From the NCBI GenBank assembly GCA_023362775.1, contig JALMGJ010000012.1, positions 21,720,001 to 21,784,000 on the forward strand: 64,000 bases of DNA, written 5' to 3'. The stretch is from Charina bottae (Eukaryota > Chordata > Lepidosauria > Squamata > Charinaidae). Below, piece after piece: positions 11,989 to 24,304 of this stretch. Positions within the stretch are counted from its first letter, which is position 1. Each line of letters begins with the position of its first letter. The notes under the pieces are model-generated. The model made no database searches. It had not been told where the DNA came from and saw only the letters and a program-made list of their open reading frames with translations. The position numbers and the translations under genes were made by a program.

Positions 11989-12557
11989 GTAAAATTGCCC
12001 ATTGAAAGGTCAAAATAATAACTCTTCTAAGAATTTCAACAGAAAGCTGCAACTGAAGTTTCTCTGAAAGAGATCAGGAACTCTTTGAACTTTTTGAAAG
12101 CTAGGATATCAAGATGTCATTAAGCTGATTTTTAAATTATATTTTCCATGCAGACGTAGTCTAGAACAATGTTCTTGATTAAAAAAAACATTTTCAGAAA
12201 ATAACATGCACACATAATTTATCTCCACGTATTTATTTATTCATTCTCTGTAGAATGTCATGTTACTTCAAACTAAATTTTAATTATTTCAAACAGTTTT
12301 GAGTGTTTTTTAAGTAGAAAAGCAGGATGGACATCTTTTTTTAAATAACTGTCTTTCCCTTGACAGTGAATGTCACTGAAGCACAACCACAATGTCTGTA
12401 TGAGTTAATGGGCTTAACATTGTGAGACCCAATCGCAGACCATTAAACAAATAGTTGAAATATAAAACAACAGAGAGAGGAAGAGAAGTTTCTCCACTAC
12501 TATATTTAACAAAATAACAATGACATGCCATCAAAAAACAATGAGAAGGAAACTCTA
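11989..12557. other. Intronic sequence, no feature seen
   Basis: AT-rich unique-looking sequence without recognisable coding, repeat or RNA features. Confidence 0.55.
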
Positions 12558-12730
12558 CAGGTAGCCCTCGCTTAACAACCATTCATTTAGTGACGGTTCA
12601 GACTTACGACTGGTCCTCACACTTACGACTGGTCCTCACACTTACGACTGTAGCAGTGTTTCCCCCCCCCGTCACATGATCATGATTTGGGTGCTTGGCA
12701 ACCGGTTCGCAGTTATGACCATCGCAGCGA
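12558..12730. mobile_element. Truncated Tigger-like MITE
   Basis: It begins CAGGTAGCCCTCGCTTAAC right after a TA, as in the copy at 1294. It carries a local tandem repeat of the 19-mer acttacgactggtcctcac near 12603-12650. It stops at about 12730, where CR1 coding sequence starts. The other terminus is missing. Confidence 0.8.
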
Positions 12731-13139
12731 CTCCCTGAGCCGTCCCAGAAGGATACCATGGTCGACGGTATCGAATGCCGCTGAGAGGTCAAGAAGAGCG
12801 AGAATGGATGCACTGCCTCCATCTCGCTCCCGCCAAAGATCATCCATAAGCGCGACCAATGCAGTTTCCGTCCCATGCCCTGGTCTGAAACCTGACTGAA
12901 AGGGGTCTAGATAATCCGTTTCCTCCAGAATCCTCTGGAGCTGCAATGCCACCACCTTCTCAACCACCTTCCCCAAAAAGGGGAGGTGGGAGACTGGACG
13001 AAAATTATCCAGTATAGTAGGGTCCAGCGACGGCTTCTTGAGGAGGGGAAGCACCAGCGCTTCCTTGAAAGCTGCCGGGAACACCCCCTCACTCAAGGAT
13101 GTATTTACCATCGCTTGGACCCAACCACAAGTCACCCTG
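12731..13139 (-). pseudogene. CR1 LINE reverse transcriptase fragment
   Basis: The minus-strand frame of about 135 codons covers the N-terminal and central part of a CR1 reverse transcriptase: KEALVLPLLKKPSLDPT, then FRPVSHLPFLGKVVEKVV, QSGFRPGHGTETALV and LLDLSAAFDTVDH. It is open through these blocks but truncated at both ends, before the YADD block at the low-coordinate side. It abuts the Tigger-like fragment directly. Confidence 0.92.
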
Positions 13140-13640
13140 CATTAGGAAAGCTATCATGGCTTCCTATGAAGTCTAAACCATAAAACTATGATTGAACTGT
13201 TTTCCTAGAAACCAGGATATCGTGACTAAAGCTGTTGTGGAAGGAAAGGAATGAATAAGAGGTGTGAGGCTGGAACGCAAGGGGAGATGGCTTATTTCCA
13301 ATCGGTAAATCAGGATCGTTTTCCTTTTGATCCTGGCTGTGATTCTAAAGTGGATTCAGCTTGCCTACAATTACATCCTAAAAGGTTGTATATACTTGTG
13401 CTTTACTGAAGTCACAATTTGTACAACAGCAATGGATTTGTATGTTGAGCAGTGCTGGGCTTCAGGGTTTAGTGACTGTGGTCTAGAGAACAGATTTCCA
13501 GATGTTTTGCTGGCAACTGTGGTTGGCATACAGTACAATGGATTTGTATCTTTCAACTTTGGATGTTATTTATGTCAGGGTAGACGCTATCCATTTATCC
13601 CATTTTCTGACAGGTGCAAATGATCCAACCCATAAAGAGG
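13140..13640. other. Intronic sequence, no feature seen
   Basis: Unique-looking sequence between two CR1-derived pieces. Short open frames with no motif. Confidence 0.5.
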
Positions 13641-14140
13641 GGGGTCCTCCTCCTCCTCCCCCCCCCACTGTAATGGGAAGATTCTCACAGGTTACAATAA
13701 AAAGCAGTAACACAATAAAAATCCATGGTAGAAGATAAATGGTCCTAAAACTCACCAATATAAAATACAAAATATGGAATACAAAAACAAGCAAGCATAC
13801 ATCAGCATGTTCTCAACTATCACAGGCCCTCCAGAACAGCTTGATCTTTCCAGAATGCCAACAATGTGGGGGCTAATCTGATATGATCTGGGAGGCTGTT
13901 CCATAGTACAAGCACAGCCACATAAATAGTGGTGTGCTTCAGCCCCCTCATACTGCAATATGGGGACTATTGAGTCAATTCTGGCTGCAGAGGTAGTTCT
14001 GAAGGTAGCTTGGCACCAAGCCATATGGGGCTGGGGCTTTGTAGGTTAAAACGTACGTTTGAATTGTACCCAGAAGCAAATGAGAAGCCATTGGAGGGTC
14101 TGAAGCATTGGTGAAATGTGCTTGTGGAAATGACAGCCAA
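13641..14140 (-). mobile_element. CR1/L3-like LINE 3' region, old copy
   Basis: Plus-strand text such as GCCATATGGGGCTGGGGCTT, then TGTAGGTTAAAAC and GAGAAGCCATTGGAGGGTCTG, is the complement-oriented 3' untranslated and late coding portion of CR1-like LINEs. It is degenerate with no open frame and lies just downstream of the WDR7 exon at 14251. Confidence 0.65.
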
Positions 14141-14249
14141 CCAAAAACTGGACCATTGCAAACTTAATCCGAATGACTCCATCAAAAACAAGGGAGACCC
14201 ATCATATAAAACATCTCTCCGTCCTAATCAAATAAGGGATGAACACTTA

Positions 14250-14468
<219 letters not shown>

Positions 14469-14974
14469 TTAGGAAAACAAGATCTAGCATGGGGCATTAT
14501 GACTTGGGTAGATCTGAAGCTTATGGGGTTTACTTGTTAGCGTACCCCTACCCAGTTCACTAACTGGGGCCAGGAGCACAAATGTGGGTCAGATCAGAAT
14601 GGAGTCAGATATTAAAATAAATAAATAATGGAAAGCAATTCCTTATTATACCCCACAAGCCATGTGATGGGATATACTACATGTACAGATATTTGCATTG
14701 TGAGAGAGAAGGGATTCTAACGTACAGCATACTATGGCCTGTACAAAACACCGCTCCAGCTTTCCCCAACCCAGTGCCCTTAGGTTATGTGGAATTAAAA
14801 ATCACATAATCCATGATTTTGGGATTAGAGTCCAAGGCATCTAGAAAGATCAAACTGGGAAACGAAACCATAATTAGTCTTCATTTAAGAAGTGGGAAAT
14901 AGAGAGATTGAGATAAAATGGTAAGCAGAAGGCCAATTATGAGATTTCTTTTAACCTGACCTTTACTTGCTATA

Positions 14975-15307
14975 GGGGCGTGGTGGCTCAGCGGGTAAGA
15001 CGCCAGGCTTGTCAATCGGAAAATCGCAAGTTCGGAGGTTCGAATCCCTAGCCCCGCGTGCGGAGTGAGCTCCTGCACTCGCCCCAGCTCTTGCCAACCT
15101 AGCAATTCGAAAGCATGCAAATGCAAGTAGATTGATAGGTACCACTTCCGTGGGATGGTAACAGCGTTCCGTGCGCGTCATGCGGCCACGTGACCGTGGA
15201 AGCGTCTTCGGACAACGCTGGCTCTTCGGCTAACAAACGGAGATGAGCACCGGCCCCCTAGAGTCAGACACGATTGCACAAATGTGCGGGGGGAACCTTT
15301 ACCTTTT
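14975..15307 (+). mobile_element. Full-length Sauria-type SINE with clear target duplication
   Basis: The tRNA-like head begins GGGGCGTGGTGGCTCAGCGG, with an A box (TGGCTCAGCGG) and a B box (GGTTCGAATCC). The unique body, the BovB-like segment (CTAGAGTCAGACACGA) and a tail of ACCTTT follow. A 13-bp target duplication, tttacttgctata, lies at 14962-14974 and 15308-15320. Confidence 0.95.
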
Positions 15308-15754
15308 TTTACTTGCTATATGGAAATTGCTGGGAGTCATAAAGTTTTGCTTATTTACTACAAATATTTATTATTTACTACAAATACAAATTATTTTATA
15401 CAAAATACAAATACAAATTATTTACTACAAATAGCTCAAAAATTTACCAACAAATCTGACCACTGATTTAAAAATTCTTTTCCTATGATTGGAAAATGTT
15501 TAGAGCAAATAATGAATAAAAATATCAGGAGAATTTAAACAAGGGTTCTCTTATAGACATTGCTGTTCAATTTTTTGTTAAAAGAATTAAGATAGGCACA
15601 GCCAATCCATTCTTCATCTCTAATCCCAAACCCTTTCTCTGTTAATTTATCAAAAAAGTAACTTGAGGAAGGGAAAAATGGGAACTTTTGGATTAGTGGG
15701 CACATTTCTTTTAGGGTTTTTTTTTCTTTTATTGTTTTATGATGTTTGATTTTA

Positions 15755-15837
15755 TATAACGGCTGTGAACTGCCTAGAGTTGTGGTTTTAAGATGGCCAG
15801 CTATACAAGTCTTTTAAATAAATAAATCAATAAAATA
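15755..15837 (+). mobile_element. Short CR1-like 3' end
   Basis: GGCTGTGAACTGCCTAGAGT followed by TTAAATAAATAAATCAATAA resembles the end of a CR1 LINE. Only the terminal ~80 bp remain. Confidence 0.5.
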
Positions 15838-16407
15838 AAATTTCAAAATTTAATAGTGTGTGATTTGCCTAGACATTAATGGCTGTCATGTAAATGTGGG
15901 AAGTTACAAACTGGTAACTTCAAAATGAGGTGACAAACTGGCAAGAGTGGTCTCTACCAAACCTTCCTACCTCCAAGGTTATTTTAGATAGATATATTTT
16001 TATTTACGTGGTGCATTCTGGCAAATAGATTACAGCGGATTATTGTGCTGCAGCATGCCAGCTTCCCATTTATTATTTTTTTAAAAAAAAATTAAAATAA
16101 TAATGTTTAAAGAGGCAGATTAGGTAGCAATTGTGGCAGGGACAACAGGTATCTCATGGATACCTTCCTATACCGGAAATCCTCCAGAAATTAAGCAACT
16201 ACATAAAAACTATAATACAGAATTTTCACTCCAAGATTTCATTTAAAATAAACTATTACCAGATACCACCCCCATTACCACCTATGAAGAGGGTATAACT
16301 AAAAAGCCTACATTAAAACTCCTGATCATAACTATTCAATACATTTTGAACTTCCCAGCAGAAAAGGATCCCAAATTGATTTACAAAGATCAACATATCA
16401 GTAAGAT

Positions 16408-16450
<43 letters not shown>

Positions 16451-16452
16451 TT
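16408..16452 (+). repeat. (TTTA)n microsatellite, tail of the adjacent SINE
   Basis: About 11 TTTA units. They form the A-rich tail of the minus-strand SINE that follows. Confidence 0.9.
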
Positions 16453-16985
16453 TTCTATCTGCCTTTATTATTTTTATAAATAACTCAAGACGGCAAACAT
16501 GCCTAATACTCCTTCCTCCTCCTATTTTCCCCACAACCACCACCCTGTGAGGTGAGTTGGGCTGAGAGTGAGTGACTGGCCCAAGGCCACCCAGCCGGCT
16601 TTCATGCCTAAGGCGGGACTAGAACTCTCAGTCTCCTGGTTTGCTATTGGCTCCTTCCAAGGGCTGAGAGACAGGGACTGGCCCAAGGTCACCCAGCCAG
16701 CTTTCATGCCTAAGGCGGGACTAGAACTCTGTCTCCTGGTTTGCTATTGGCTCCTTCCTAGGGCTGAGAGAGAGGGACTGGCCCAAGGTCACCGAGCCGG
16801 CTTTCATGCCTAAGGCGGGACTAGAACTCTCAGTCTTCTGGTTTGCTATTGGCTCCTTCCTAGGGCTGAGAGGGAGCGATTGGCCCAAGGTCACCCAGCC
16901 GGCTTCAATGCCTAAGGTGGGACTAGAACTCAGTCTCCTAGTTTCTAGCAGAGCACCTTAACCACTAGACCAAACTGGGTCTCCA
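16453..16985 (-). mobile_element. CORE-type SINE with four tandem internal units
   Basis: In sense (minus) orientation: tRNA-like head (GTTTGGTCTAGTGGTTAAGG), then four head-to-tail units of about 102 bp, then the MIR-like end (CACCTCACAGGGTGGTGGTT) and an A-rich tail. The unit boundaries on the plus strand are marked by GGCTGAGAG at 16560, 16662, 16762 and 16864, periods of 102, 100 and 102. Each unit contains GGCGGGACTAGAACTC and GGTTTGCTATTGGCTCCTTCC. The copy at 27300 has two units, so the tandem state is shared by the family and not private to this locus. Confidence 0.88.
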
Positions 16986-17044
16986 GTTTGATCTAGTGTG
17001 ATCTAGTGGTCTAGATTTGATCCAGTTTGATCTAGTGATCTAGA
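16986..17044 (+). repeat. GATCTAGTG-rich local repeats
   Basis: Several imperfect copies of GTTTGATCTAGTG directly next to the SINE head. They resemble the GTTTGGTCTAGTGGT start of that SINE and may derive from it by slippage. Confidence 0.6.
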
Positions 17045-17857
17045 GATGGTGAAGGAAGAAAGGAAAAAGTACTTCAGCACTAGTGAGTTGCAAAGTTCTA
17101 ATATTGTTCTATTAGAAAGAAAAGTATTGCAATCTTGCAAGGGAATCGTTCAGGAAAAGGAGAAGCTGTTTTTTTTATTCCCCAGCCAAATGGAGTGTCA
17201 CTGCGTTTTCCTGTCTTGGCTCTGCTGCAGCCTGCCAGAATGGGGGTGGCTGCTGTTGTTGGATAGAGTAATGAAAATGATTTCACAGTCATCTGTCCAC
17301 TTTAGATACCCTGATTCCTTATTTTCACATAGCATGTGCTATACGATGAGGGCAGCAGGCTGAGAAGAATACCGTAGGCACAAATTGTTCTTTGACAAAA
17401 AGAAACCATTCCTATTGTCCATTTTGAAGCAGCAATATAAAAAGCATACCAATTATGAACATTGGTTTTTTTTTTAAAAGTCCTTTCGTAGCCGAGTCAT
17501 GCTGCTTATTATACCACTGACTGGTAATCTATAATTAATATAGATTAAACATTTAGGAGAACATTCTTGTAAACCATACATTTTTGGATCTCGTTTTAGA
17601 AGTAGGGGACAAGAACATATTTAAGAGCATAAATGATGGCATGAGTCTTCTTTATGGCACAGTTCAAATGCTTCTTTAGTTGCCCGCAATTGCCCCTAAA
17701 GTGCCTGAGGCTTTTAGCATATTATCAAGATGGAATTATATAGAAACATTAGTATATAAGTTAGTATCATTCTGAGTTTCCAAAACTGTTAGAATGGTGG
17801 GATATAATCATCATCATCACTGGCATCCTTCCCCCCTAGCTAGTGTGCGGTTTAAGC

Positions 17858-17908
17858 AAACCAACCAACCAACCAACCAACCAACCAACCAACCAACCAA
17901 CCAACCAA
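17858..17908 (+). repeat. (CCAA)n microsatellite
   Basis: About 12 CCAA units. Confidence 0.95.
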
Positions 17909-20900
17909 GGTCTCTTTCAGATATGCAAATTTCAACTCCCAGAACTTTCATCAATCGGCATAGAAGGGGCCAGGTTTTGAAAGTTTTTTGAAAGATTTTT
18001 TCAGAGAAGTTGAAATGATGAGATGACCCAACTTGATGAAACTGACTCACCTATCACTAGGGTTTAGGTGGATCTTTGTCTTATCTGCAAACACTTCTTG
18101 CATTCTTAAACAACGTTGTGTTGGAATCAGGCTTTCATAAAAATGTTTGATGTAGTGGCCACATTCATTTATGGATTCAGAAAAGGTGACAGCTTTCTTA
18201 AAACCAACCAATATTGGGTGAGATGAATTTAGACTGCCATAATGATAAACTGAAACACACGCATGCTGAAATCCTGATTCATGTCTTCACAGTGTTCTTA
18301 GGGACCACTGTACAGAGGAAAGCAAAATAATAGCAGGCATGGTGCAGTAGCAAAATCTACTCTTAAGAGAACATCACATCATACTAAGGATAGAAGAGTT
18401 CAGGCCCAAGTCATTTTACTGGCCCACCCAAGTCCCATCATAAGGATTTTCTATTTAGATCAGCCTTTGCAGACTGTGCTTTCAGCTGTAATTGGAGGTT
18501 ATTTTTAAGCATTTGGTTTTGTTTTAATTCAATCCTTTATTCTCTCCCTTTCCTGTCTTACTGTAACCTATCCTAGGTTTTACAAATGGGGTTCTCTAGA
18601 AGCCCAAAGGTGACCTCTAATTTTTAACTGTTTCTGCTTTGCCCAGTTTTGCTGGAGACATCTACAAAGTCTTTCCATTCTCTGACAGACATCATGGTCA
18701 TCCAAGCTTGGGTATTTCCACTGAGGTTTTATGGATGCCAATTGTTTTTGCTTCACATCTCTATGAAAAAGTGGGATGTGTAAAGGACTATTCAAATGTG
18801 TGGTTCTCAACAGATAACAAAATAAAGCCCACATTTTCATTTACTGCACCAGAGTTAATAGCTACATTCAGCTAAGAGAAGTGACTGGGAATCTTCCACT
18901 CCATACTGCGCTACTTCATCAGCTCTCAGCCTCTTAAACGCAAAATTAATTTGGTCTACTCTTTCACATCTCTTCCTTATTCCTCCCCCTTTTTAAAAAC
19001 AAGGGCAACCTCTTTATAACACAAAGCCTCTGTCATATTCATTTCCATCCCCAAATTATGCGGACTGAAATTGTGATAATGAATCTTGTAATGGATTATT
19101 TTCATTTTCAAATGAAGCACATTGAAATAATGAACTGCAGCAATCATCCATTAGTAAAATGTGAATGTTGGGCTAAACAAGTAACTTTCCTAGATAAATG
19201 TAATTGATCATTACTGTGATTCTATTATACAGTAAGCTTTTTAAAATATCATTCATTTAGCTACTTATTGCTGTGGTTGAGACAAAGTATTGATTTTTAT
19301 GTTTTTTTTCCCCTCTCTTACAGGCAGTTCTCAAAGATCAGCTTCTTATTTTTGTTTATTGAACAAACTGCCTGCCATATTTAGCAGCTGAAAGGGAGCT
19401 GGCCAATCAGGATATCTGCCCCAATTTAACCTATTGGAAACCTGGCTACTTTTCAAAGAACAACTGGCTCTTTGAATCCCATACTAAGCATGATGAAAAA
19501 CTTACCTCCCAAACCAGCCACGGCTACTACTATTTAAGTAAAGGACCCTGGCCTTGGAACGTATTAACAAACACCAACTATGTACAGGCACTCTAAATAT
19601 TTCTCTTGTCAACATTTATCTTGTTTAAACTGAGCTGGGGAAAAGAAGGTGAACTAAACAAAAGTCACTCTGCTGCCCACTTCTCAGTCTGGACATCTTT
19701 GTTTAAGCTTTGACTTGGCTTAAATGAACGAATTAATATTGACAAAAACATCAACTAAGCTAATGAGTTGTTAGTTAAGGCAATAAACATGTCACATTAG
19801 AGTCAGCGCAGTGAAGAGGTAATTAGCTCTAGAAAAGCTCCGGTGCGATCCTTTGCTCTTAACCTTTGAGTCCATTATCTAGTGCGAGATGAGCAGCGTC
19901 TATGCTAATAGGACTCCACCAATACACATCAGCCCTGGTACAGTAGCCAAGGACTGCATTAGCAAGGATGCGTGCGGTGCCTGGCGCCTTCATATTTACC
20001 CAGTGTCTATTAACAAGTTTACATAATAGCTCAACAGAGTGCAATAGGCTACGGGCATTGGCGGGTTTGGAAAAGGGGAAAGAACGGCAGGGAATGACAA
20101 GGGAACTATTTCTACATGTACATTCTCTGACAAGGGAAGGGTGAACAGATGAGTGGGAAGTTTGGAAAGATTCATTGCCATTCTGATTGGAGAAAGAGTC
20201 AGACTTTCTATGTGAAAGAAGGGTTGATTTTGGGGGGGGTTACAAGTAGAAGACAGAACAATTTCCTAGGTCTTACTGAAAGAGTATAAAAGCAGCAAAA
20301 ATAAGAACTGTTAAACTGGCACAACAGCAATAGAACATTAAAATAACACAAAAAGTACAAGTTTCCTTCACACAGAATATTCAGCTTTTAATACATTAGT
20401 TAGAATTAGGGAATGGACATGAAGCTGCTGCATTTGATACAACACAGCAACTTCATATTGTCTCATTTCAATCTGGCTAATTTTTAAGGAAGCCCTCTGC
20501 ATCTTGTGTAAAAATAAATGACTTTTACGGTAATAACGCTGAGGAGGTCAGACAACTTTAATATCTATATCTTTTTTGAGATTCAGATTCATGCCTCTTC
20601 AAACTGCTCTGAAAACCATTTTACTGACTCACTGAGTTTATACAACATGTAACCATATGGACTGGCTTAGCATATGGTGTGAACCTAGACACTGTAGTTC
20701 ATAAGCCCGAGTGTCTATTTCAATGTTAGTTCATAAGCCATGGTTTATGCTTAGTGTATGACATTAACCCATCTAAACATGCTTAATTCAACAAAAGATG
20801 GCTAAGGAATCTTTGGCTCAGTGTGCAGTGCAAATTAAGTCAAGAACTCAACATATAATTCAAATCCTGGTTTTATGGAAACTCTGGTCTTTATCATGCT

Positions 20901-22078
20901 TGAAGACACAGTTTAAAAAACCTGAAATACAATAAAATCAGGAGAAAGGCGATTAAATTAAGGGTGGTGGTGCCAATGGAAAGGAAGGTGCTGCCAATGG
21001 GGCATAGTGGCAATTATCCTTCTTTATTTGGTGTAAGAACGCACAATTTCTTTGGAGCCAATAGTTGAATTTGGCCTCTGAGTGATGTACAAAAAGATCA
21101 GCAAGCCCGGGAGAAAGATGTGGATAGGACTACAGATAAAAAGCAAATCTGGTTTAATTTCAATTAAAAACACTTAAAAATAAATGTTAATTAACATGTT
21201 CACTTGAGAGAAGGAGGGGAAGATGGAGGGAGGGAGGATAATCATCTTCCATTTAAAAATTCCCAATTCCAATTTTTAGAGAAATTATAGCAGCCACAGC
21301 AAGTCTTTTGCAACTCACATGAAGCCTCAGGTTGTTAGTATTCACTTAGTTTTGATACTCTTTCTAAATAATAATAACCTTTAAACAATATAACCTTTGC
21401 AATTTCCATGATTATCATTTAAAATGAAAATTGACATGCACTTGTGACTGCAAATATGCAATAAAATCTTGACTTTTTGAACTCCAATAGATTTCAAGAT
21501 GTCACCTAGAGCCCTTAATGTCTTTGTCAATGAAATTAATAAAATGGTAAGGCATATTTTACTACTTTAATTGTTTTATTAAAAGCGGTTTAAGATCTTA
21601 TTCTTACTTACCTGCCAGTTTTTATACCACTGCCATAATAAAAGTGCAAAATGTTTTAAAGGTGGCTTCCTCATCTATGTTACAAACACATTTTTGTGCA
21701 TTTTTTCCCAGAGAAAATAAAGGAAAATTTAAAAAGAAACTCAGTGAAGAATAAATATGAAAACAAATAGTATGTGAGGAGTATAATTTTCAAAATTTAA
21801 TTTTAATTTTAAAATTCCTTACATCTTAGGAAATTCTTATAATGAAACTGCCTATTAGGGAAAATTCTATTAATGGAATGGCCTATGAATCTTCAATTAC
21901 AATAATTCCTATAGTTAATTGGGTGCATAAGTAGCCATAGTTTTAGGAGAACAGGATGGATTCTGAACGCTTTCTATACAAACAACTCAGTTTTAGAAGG
22001 AAGGAAGGAAGCCAGTCTGCCAGCCAGCCTCCTTCTGCATTATTCTCCTTCAGAAAAGAAGTTAAGCCATTCCCTTTC
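17909..22078. other. Intronic sequence, no gene seen; possible conserved block at 19800-20060
   Basis: There are no recognisable mobile elements over about 4 kb, an unusually clean stretch for this window. At 19800-20060 the composition is more balanced and the text contains CTAGTGCGAGATGAGCAGCG and CTCAACAGAGTGCAATAGGC without repeat signatures. This is the kind of block that often turns out to be a conserved non-coding element, but that is inference. Confidence 0.4.
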
Positions 22079-22086
22079 AGCTAGCT

Positions 22087-22222
22087 CAGTGTTTCTCAAC
22101 CTTGGCAACTTTAAGATGTGTGGACTTCAACTCCCAGAATTCCCCAGCCAGCATGCATTGAATGCAGCATTCCGGGAGTTGAAGTCCACAAATCTTAAAG
22201 TTGTCAAGGTTGAGAAACACTG
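22087..22222. mobile_element. hAT-type MITE, palindromic, 136 bp
   Basis: Starts CAGTGTTTCTCAACCTTGG and ends CAAGGTTGAGAAACACTG. The whole element is a near-palindrome around the phrase CCCAGAATTCC. The flanking octamers agctagct (22079-22086) and agctagat (22223-22230) match at seven of eight positions. It belongs to the same family as 34602-34736. Confidence 0.88.
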
Positions 22223-22230
22223 AGCTAGAT

Positions 22231-23552
22231 CTTCTATTCTTCTATGTGAAATATTAGATATTAGATTTTCTATTCTATGTGAAATATTCTGTGTGAAGAT
22301 CTTCTATGTTAATTAATGTTGGCTTTAGGACTTCATTATTTTAAAAATTATATTTAACATCTTAATCTAATATCTCCATTCTTACTAGTAGCCTTGAGCC
22401 CACTGGGGATGGATGGAATGGCAAGGGTATCAATTAAAAATAGAGATTGGTAAAATATTGAGTTTCAACCATTTTGAGGTCAAATCAATTACTGTAGAAT
22501 GGTAATTTTGAACTGGATGTATCAGAACGCAATGTTTGCAACATCCCATAGTTTAAATTTGAAACATTTTGCACACGTCTCATTAAAACGAATAAACACA
22601 TAAAATAAATAAGCCCAACAATTATCTGATCACTGTGCTACTTGTGATCTGTAGTCTCTACTTGAGAACCTGGGCAGAATTACAATATTTTAATTGTCCA
22701 CAAATTTTAACTTTTCTATGGAGAGTGGAAAATAGAAACCTTAACTGGAGTTTAAAAACATGAAGAGATCATTGAGACAGAACTAGACATCAGAAGTGCC
22801 ACAGGTCTGACACCAAAACCAGAAGACTCACTCACTACGCTTTGGATCTCTCCATGTTGGACTGGCCATGTCAGCTAATTTCCAAGTCACGTCTATTCCT
22901 GACATTTCAGAAAATTGGCCCACAATTCCTTTGTCTACATGGTATTATTACAAATATGATTGGAAAGCAATCATTTGTCAATATAGAGTACTATGGAACT
23001 TAACATTTAGGATTTCTTTTTTCCCAGAAGACAAAGATGCACAATGCAACCGCATCATTATCCTCAAAGGTAGAATTTTCATAAAAAGAAATACAGCATA
23101 TCACTGTACAATGACTGTTCTCAATAAACTGATAAACTATATTTCTACAGTTTCTCCCACCATTCCCTGAAAGACATGTAGTCACAATTCTCCAAATCCT
23201 AATTACTCCACCATTTTAAAGAGATGAGAGATTCAATAATGCAAAAACCAGCCCAGGAATCACTATGCTGTTAAGTCGCTGCACTGACTGACACCAAAAT
23301 AAGATAATTTCCCCAGTATTTGCTTAATGACGGGTAGAAGTGAGGAATGGATGACTAGACACTGCTTTTTAGTTGAACAACTTGCTTTCAAGGAACCTGG
23401 AATGAATCAACATCTACTGATCCTCATTCTTGCTTCAGGGTACCCGGATTTATACATTTCTTTTTACATTTGACTATATAATGTAAGGCTATTATCAGAA
23501 TTCTTGCAAGCATAGAAAATAAACCCTGTAACTGCTGGGTTGACCAAAGATT
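22231..23552. other. Intronic sequence, no feature seen
   Basis: AT-rich, unique-looking. The 100-codon frame at 22868-23170 shows no domain and no splice context. Confidence 0.5.
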
Positions 23553-23640
23553 AATTCATTTATTTATTTATCAATTTTTTTTTATCACCACCCATCTCCC
23601 CCTCAAGGAGGGACCCTGGGCGGTTATGAGAACTGCATAC
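23553..23640 (-). mobile_element. CR1 LINE 3' end fragment
   Basis: TTTATTTATTTATC followed by CCCATCTCCCCCTCAAGGAG and GGACCCTGGGCGGTT is the reverse-oriented terminus of CR1, identical in layout to 33062 and 38682. Confidence 0.8.
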
Positions 23641-23670
23641 TAATTTTACCATGTGCTATAATATAATATA

Positions 23671-23930
23671 ATGTTGTTGTTGTTGTTGTTGTTGAGTCGT
23701 TTAGTTGTGTCCGATTCTTCATGACCTCATGGACATTGCACACCAGGCCTTCCTGTCCTCCACTGGCTCCCAGAGTTTACTGAAATTCAAGTTCATTACA
23801 TCGGTGATGCTATCTAACCATCTCATCCTCTGCCGTCCCCTTCTCCTTTTGCCTTCAGTCTTTCCCAGCATCAGGGTCTTTTCCAGTGAGTCCTCTCTTT
23901 GCATTAGGTGGCCAAAGTATTATAGTAAAT
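23671..23930 (-). pseudogene. BovB/RTE LINE 3' terminal fragment
   Basis: The GTTGTTGTTG run is the complement of the BovB tail. The minus-strand frame at 23719-23904 reads EDSLEKTLMLGKTEGKRRRG and RQRMRWLDSITDVMNLN, the conserved C-terminus of BovB ORF2, close to the mammalian-type BovB wording and clearly different from the two long copies here. It is 5' truncated at about 23930. Confidence 0.88.
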
Positions 23931-24002
23931 ATATGCTATATTTACTATACTATAAATAAAAGCTAATTTAAAAAAATGTAATATCAGCATTGAGAACTGG
24001 GA

Positions 24003-24300
24003 AGCCCTAACTCATGAGCGTTTCAATTGGAGGTCATCCTTTATTAATGGCGCTATGGACTTTGAAGAAGCACGAGTACAGGGCGAAAGGGAGAAAAGAG
24101 ATAAAAGGAAGGCACGTCAGGCAAACCCTCATCATGACCGTCTCCCACCCGGAAACCTATGCCCTCATTGTGGGAGGTTGTGCGGATCCAGAATTGGCCT
24201 TTATAGCCACTTATGGATCCACCGTTAAAATTTTACCTTTGGAAGACAATCTTACTCGGCTACGAGTGATCGCCAATGACTATAAATATATAGTAAATAT
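24003..24300 (+). pseudogene. Relic of a LINE ORF C-terminus with a C2H2 finger
   Basis: In one plus frame the sequence reads CPHCGRLCGSRIGLYSHLWIH-like (Cys-X2-Cys-X12-His-X3-His) after a basic stretch EKRDKRKARQANPHHDRLPP. This layout is common at the C-terminus of vertebrate endonuclease-reverse-transcriptase LINEs. It is short, with no other domain. The family is uncertain. Confidence 0.55.
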
Positions 24301-24304
24301 ATAA

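Noticed and set aside
14990..15050. Possible functional tRNA gene
   Set aside because: The head has A and B boxes but is the 5' part of a SINE with unique body, tail and target duplication. No complete tRNA cloverleaf was identified.
16453..16985. CRISPR-like array (four regularly spaced repeats)
   Set aside because: Units are contiguous ~102-bp duplications of SINE sequence with no unique spacers, in a vertebrate genome.
22868..23170. 100-codon open frame
   Set aside because: No motif, no splice signals, weak composition bias; chance length in this much AT-rich sequence is plausible.
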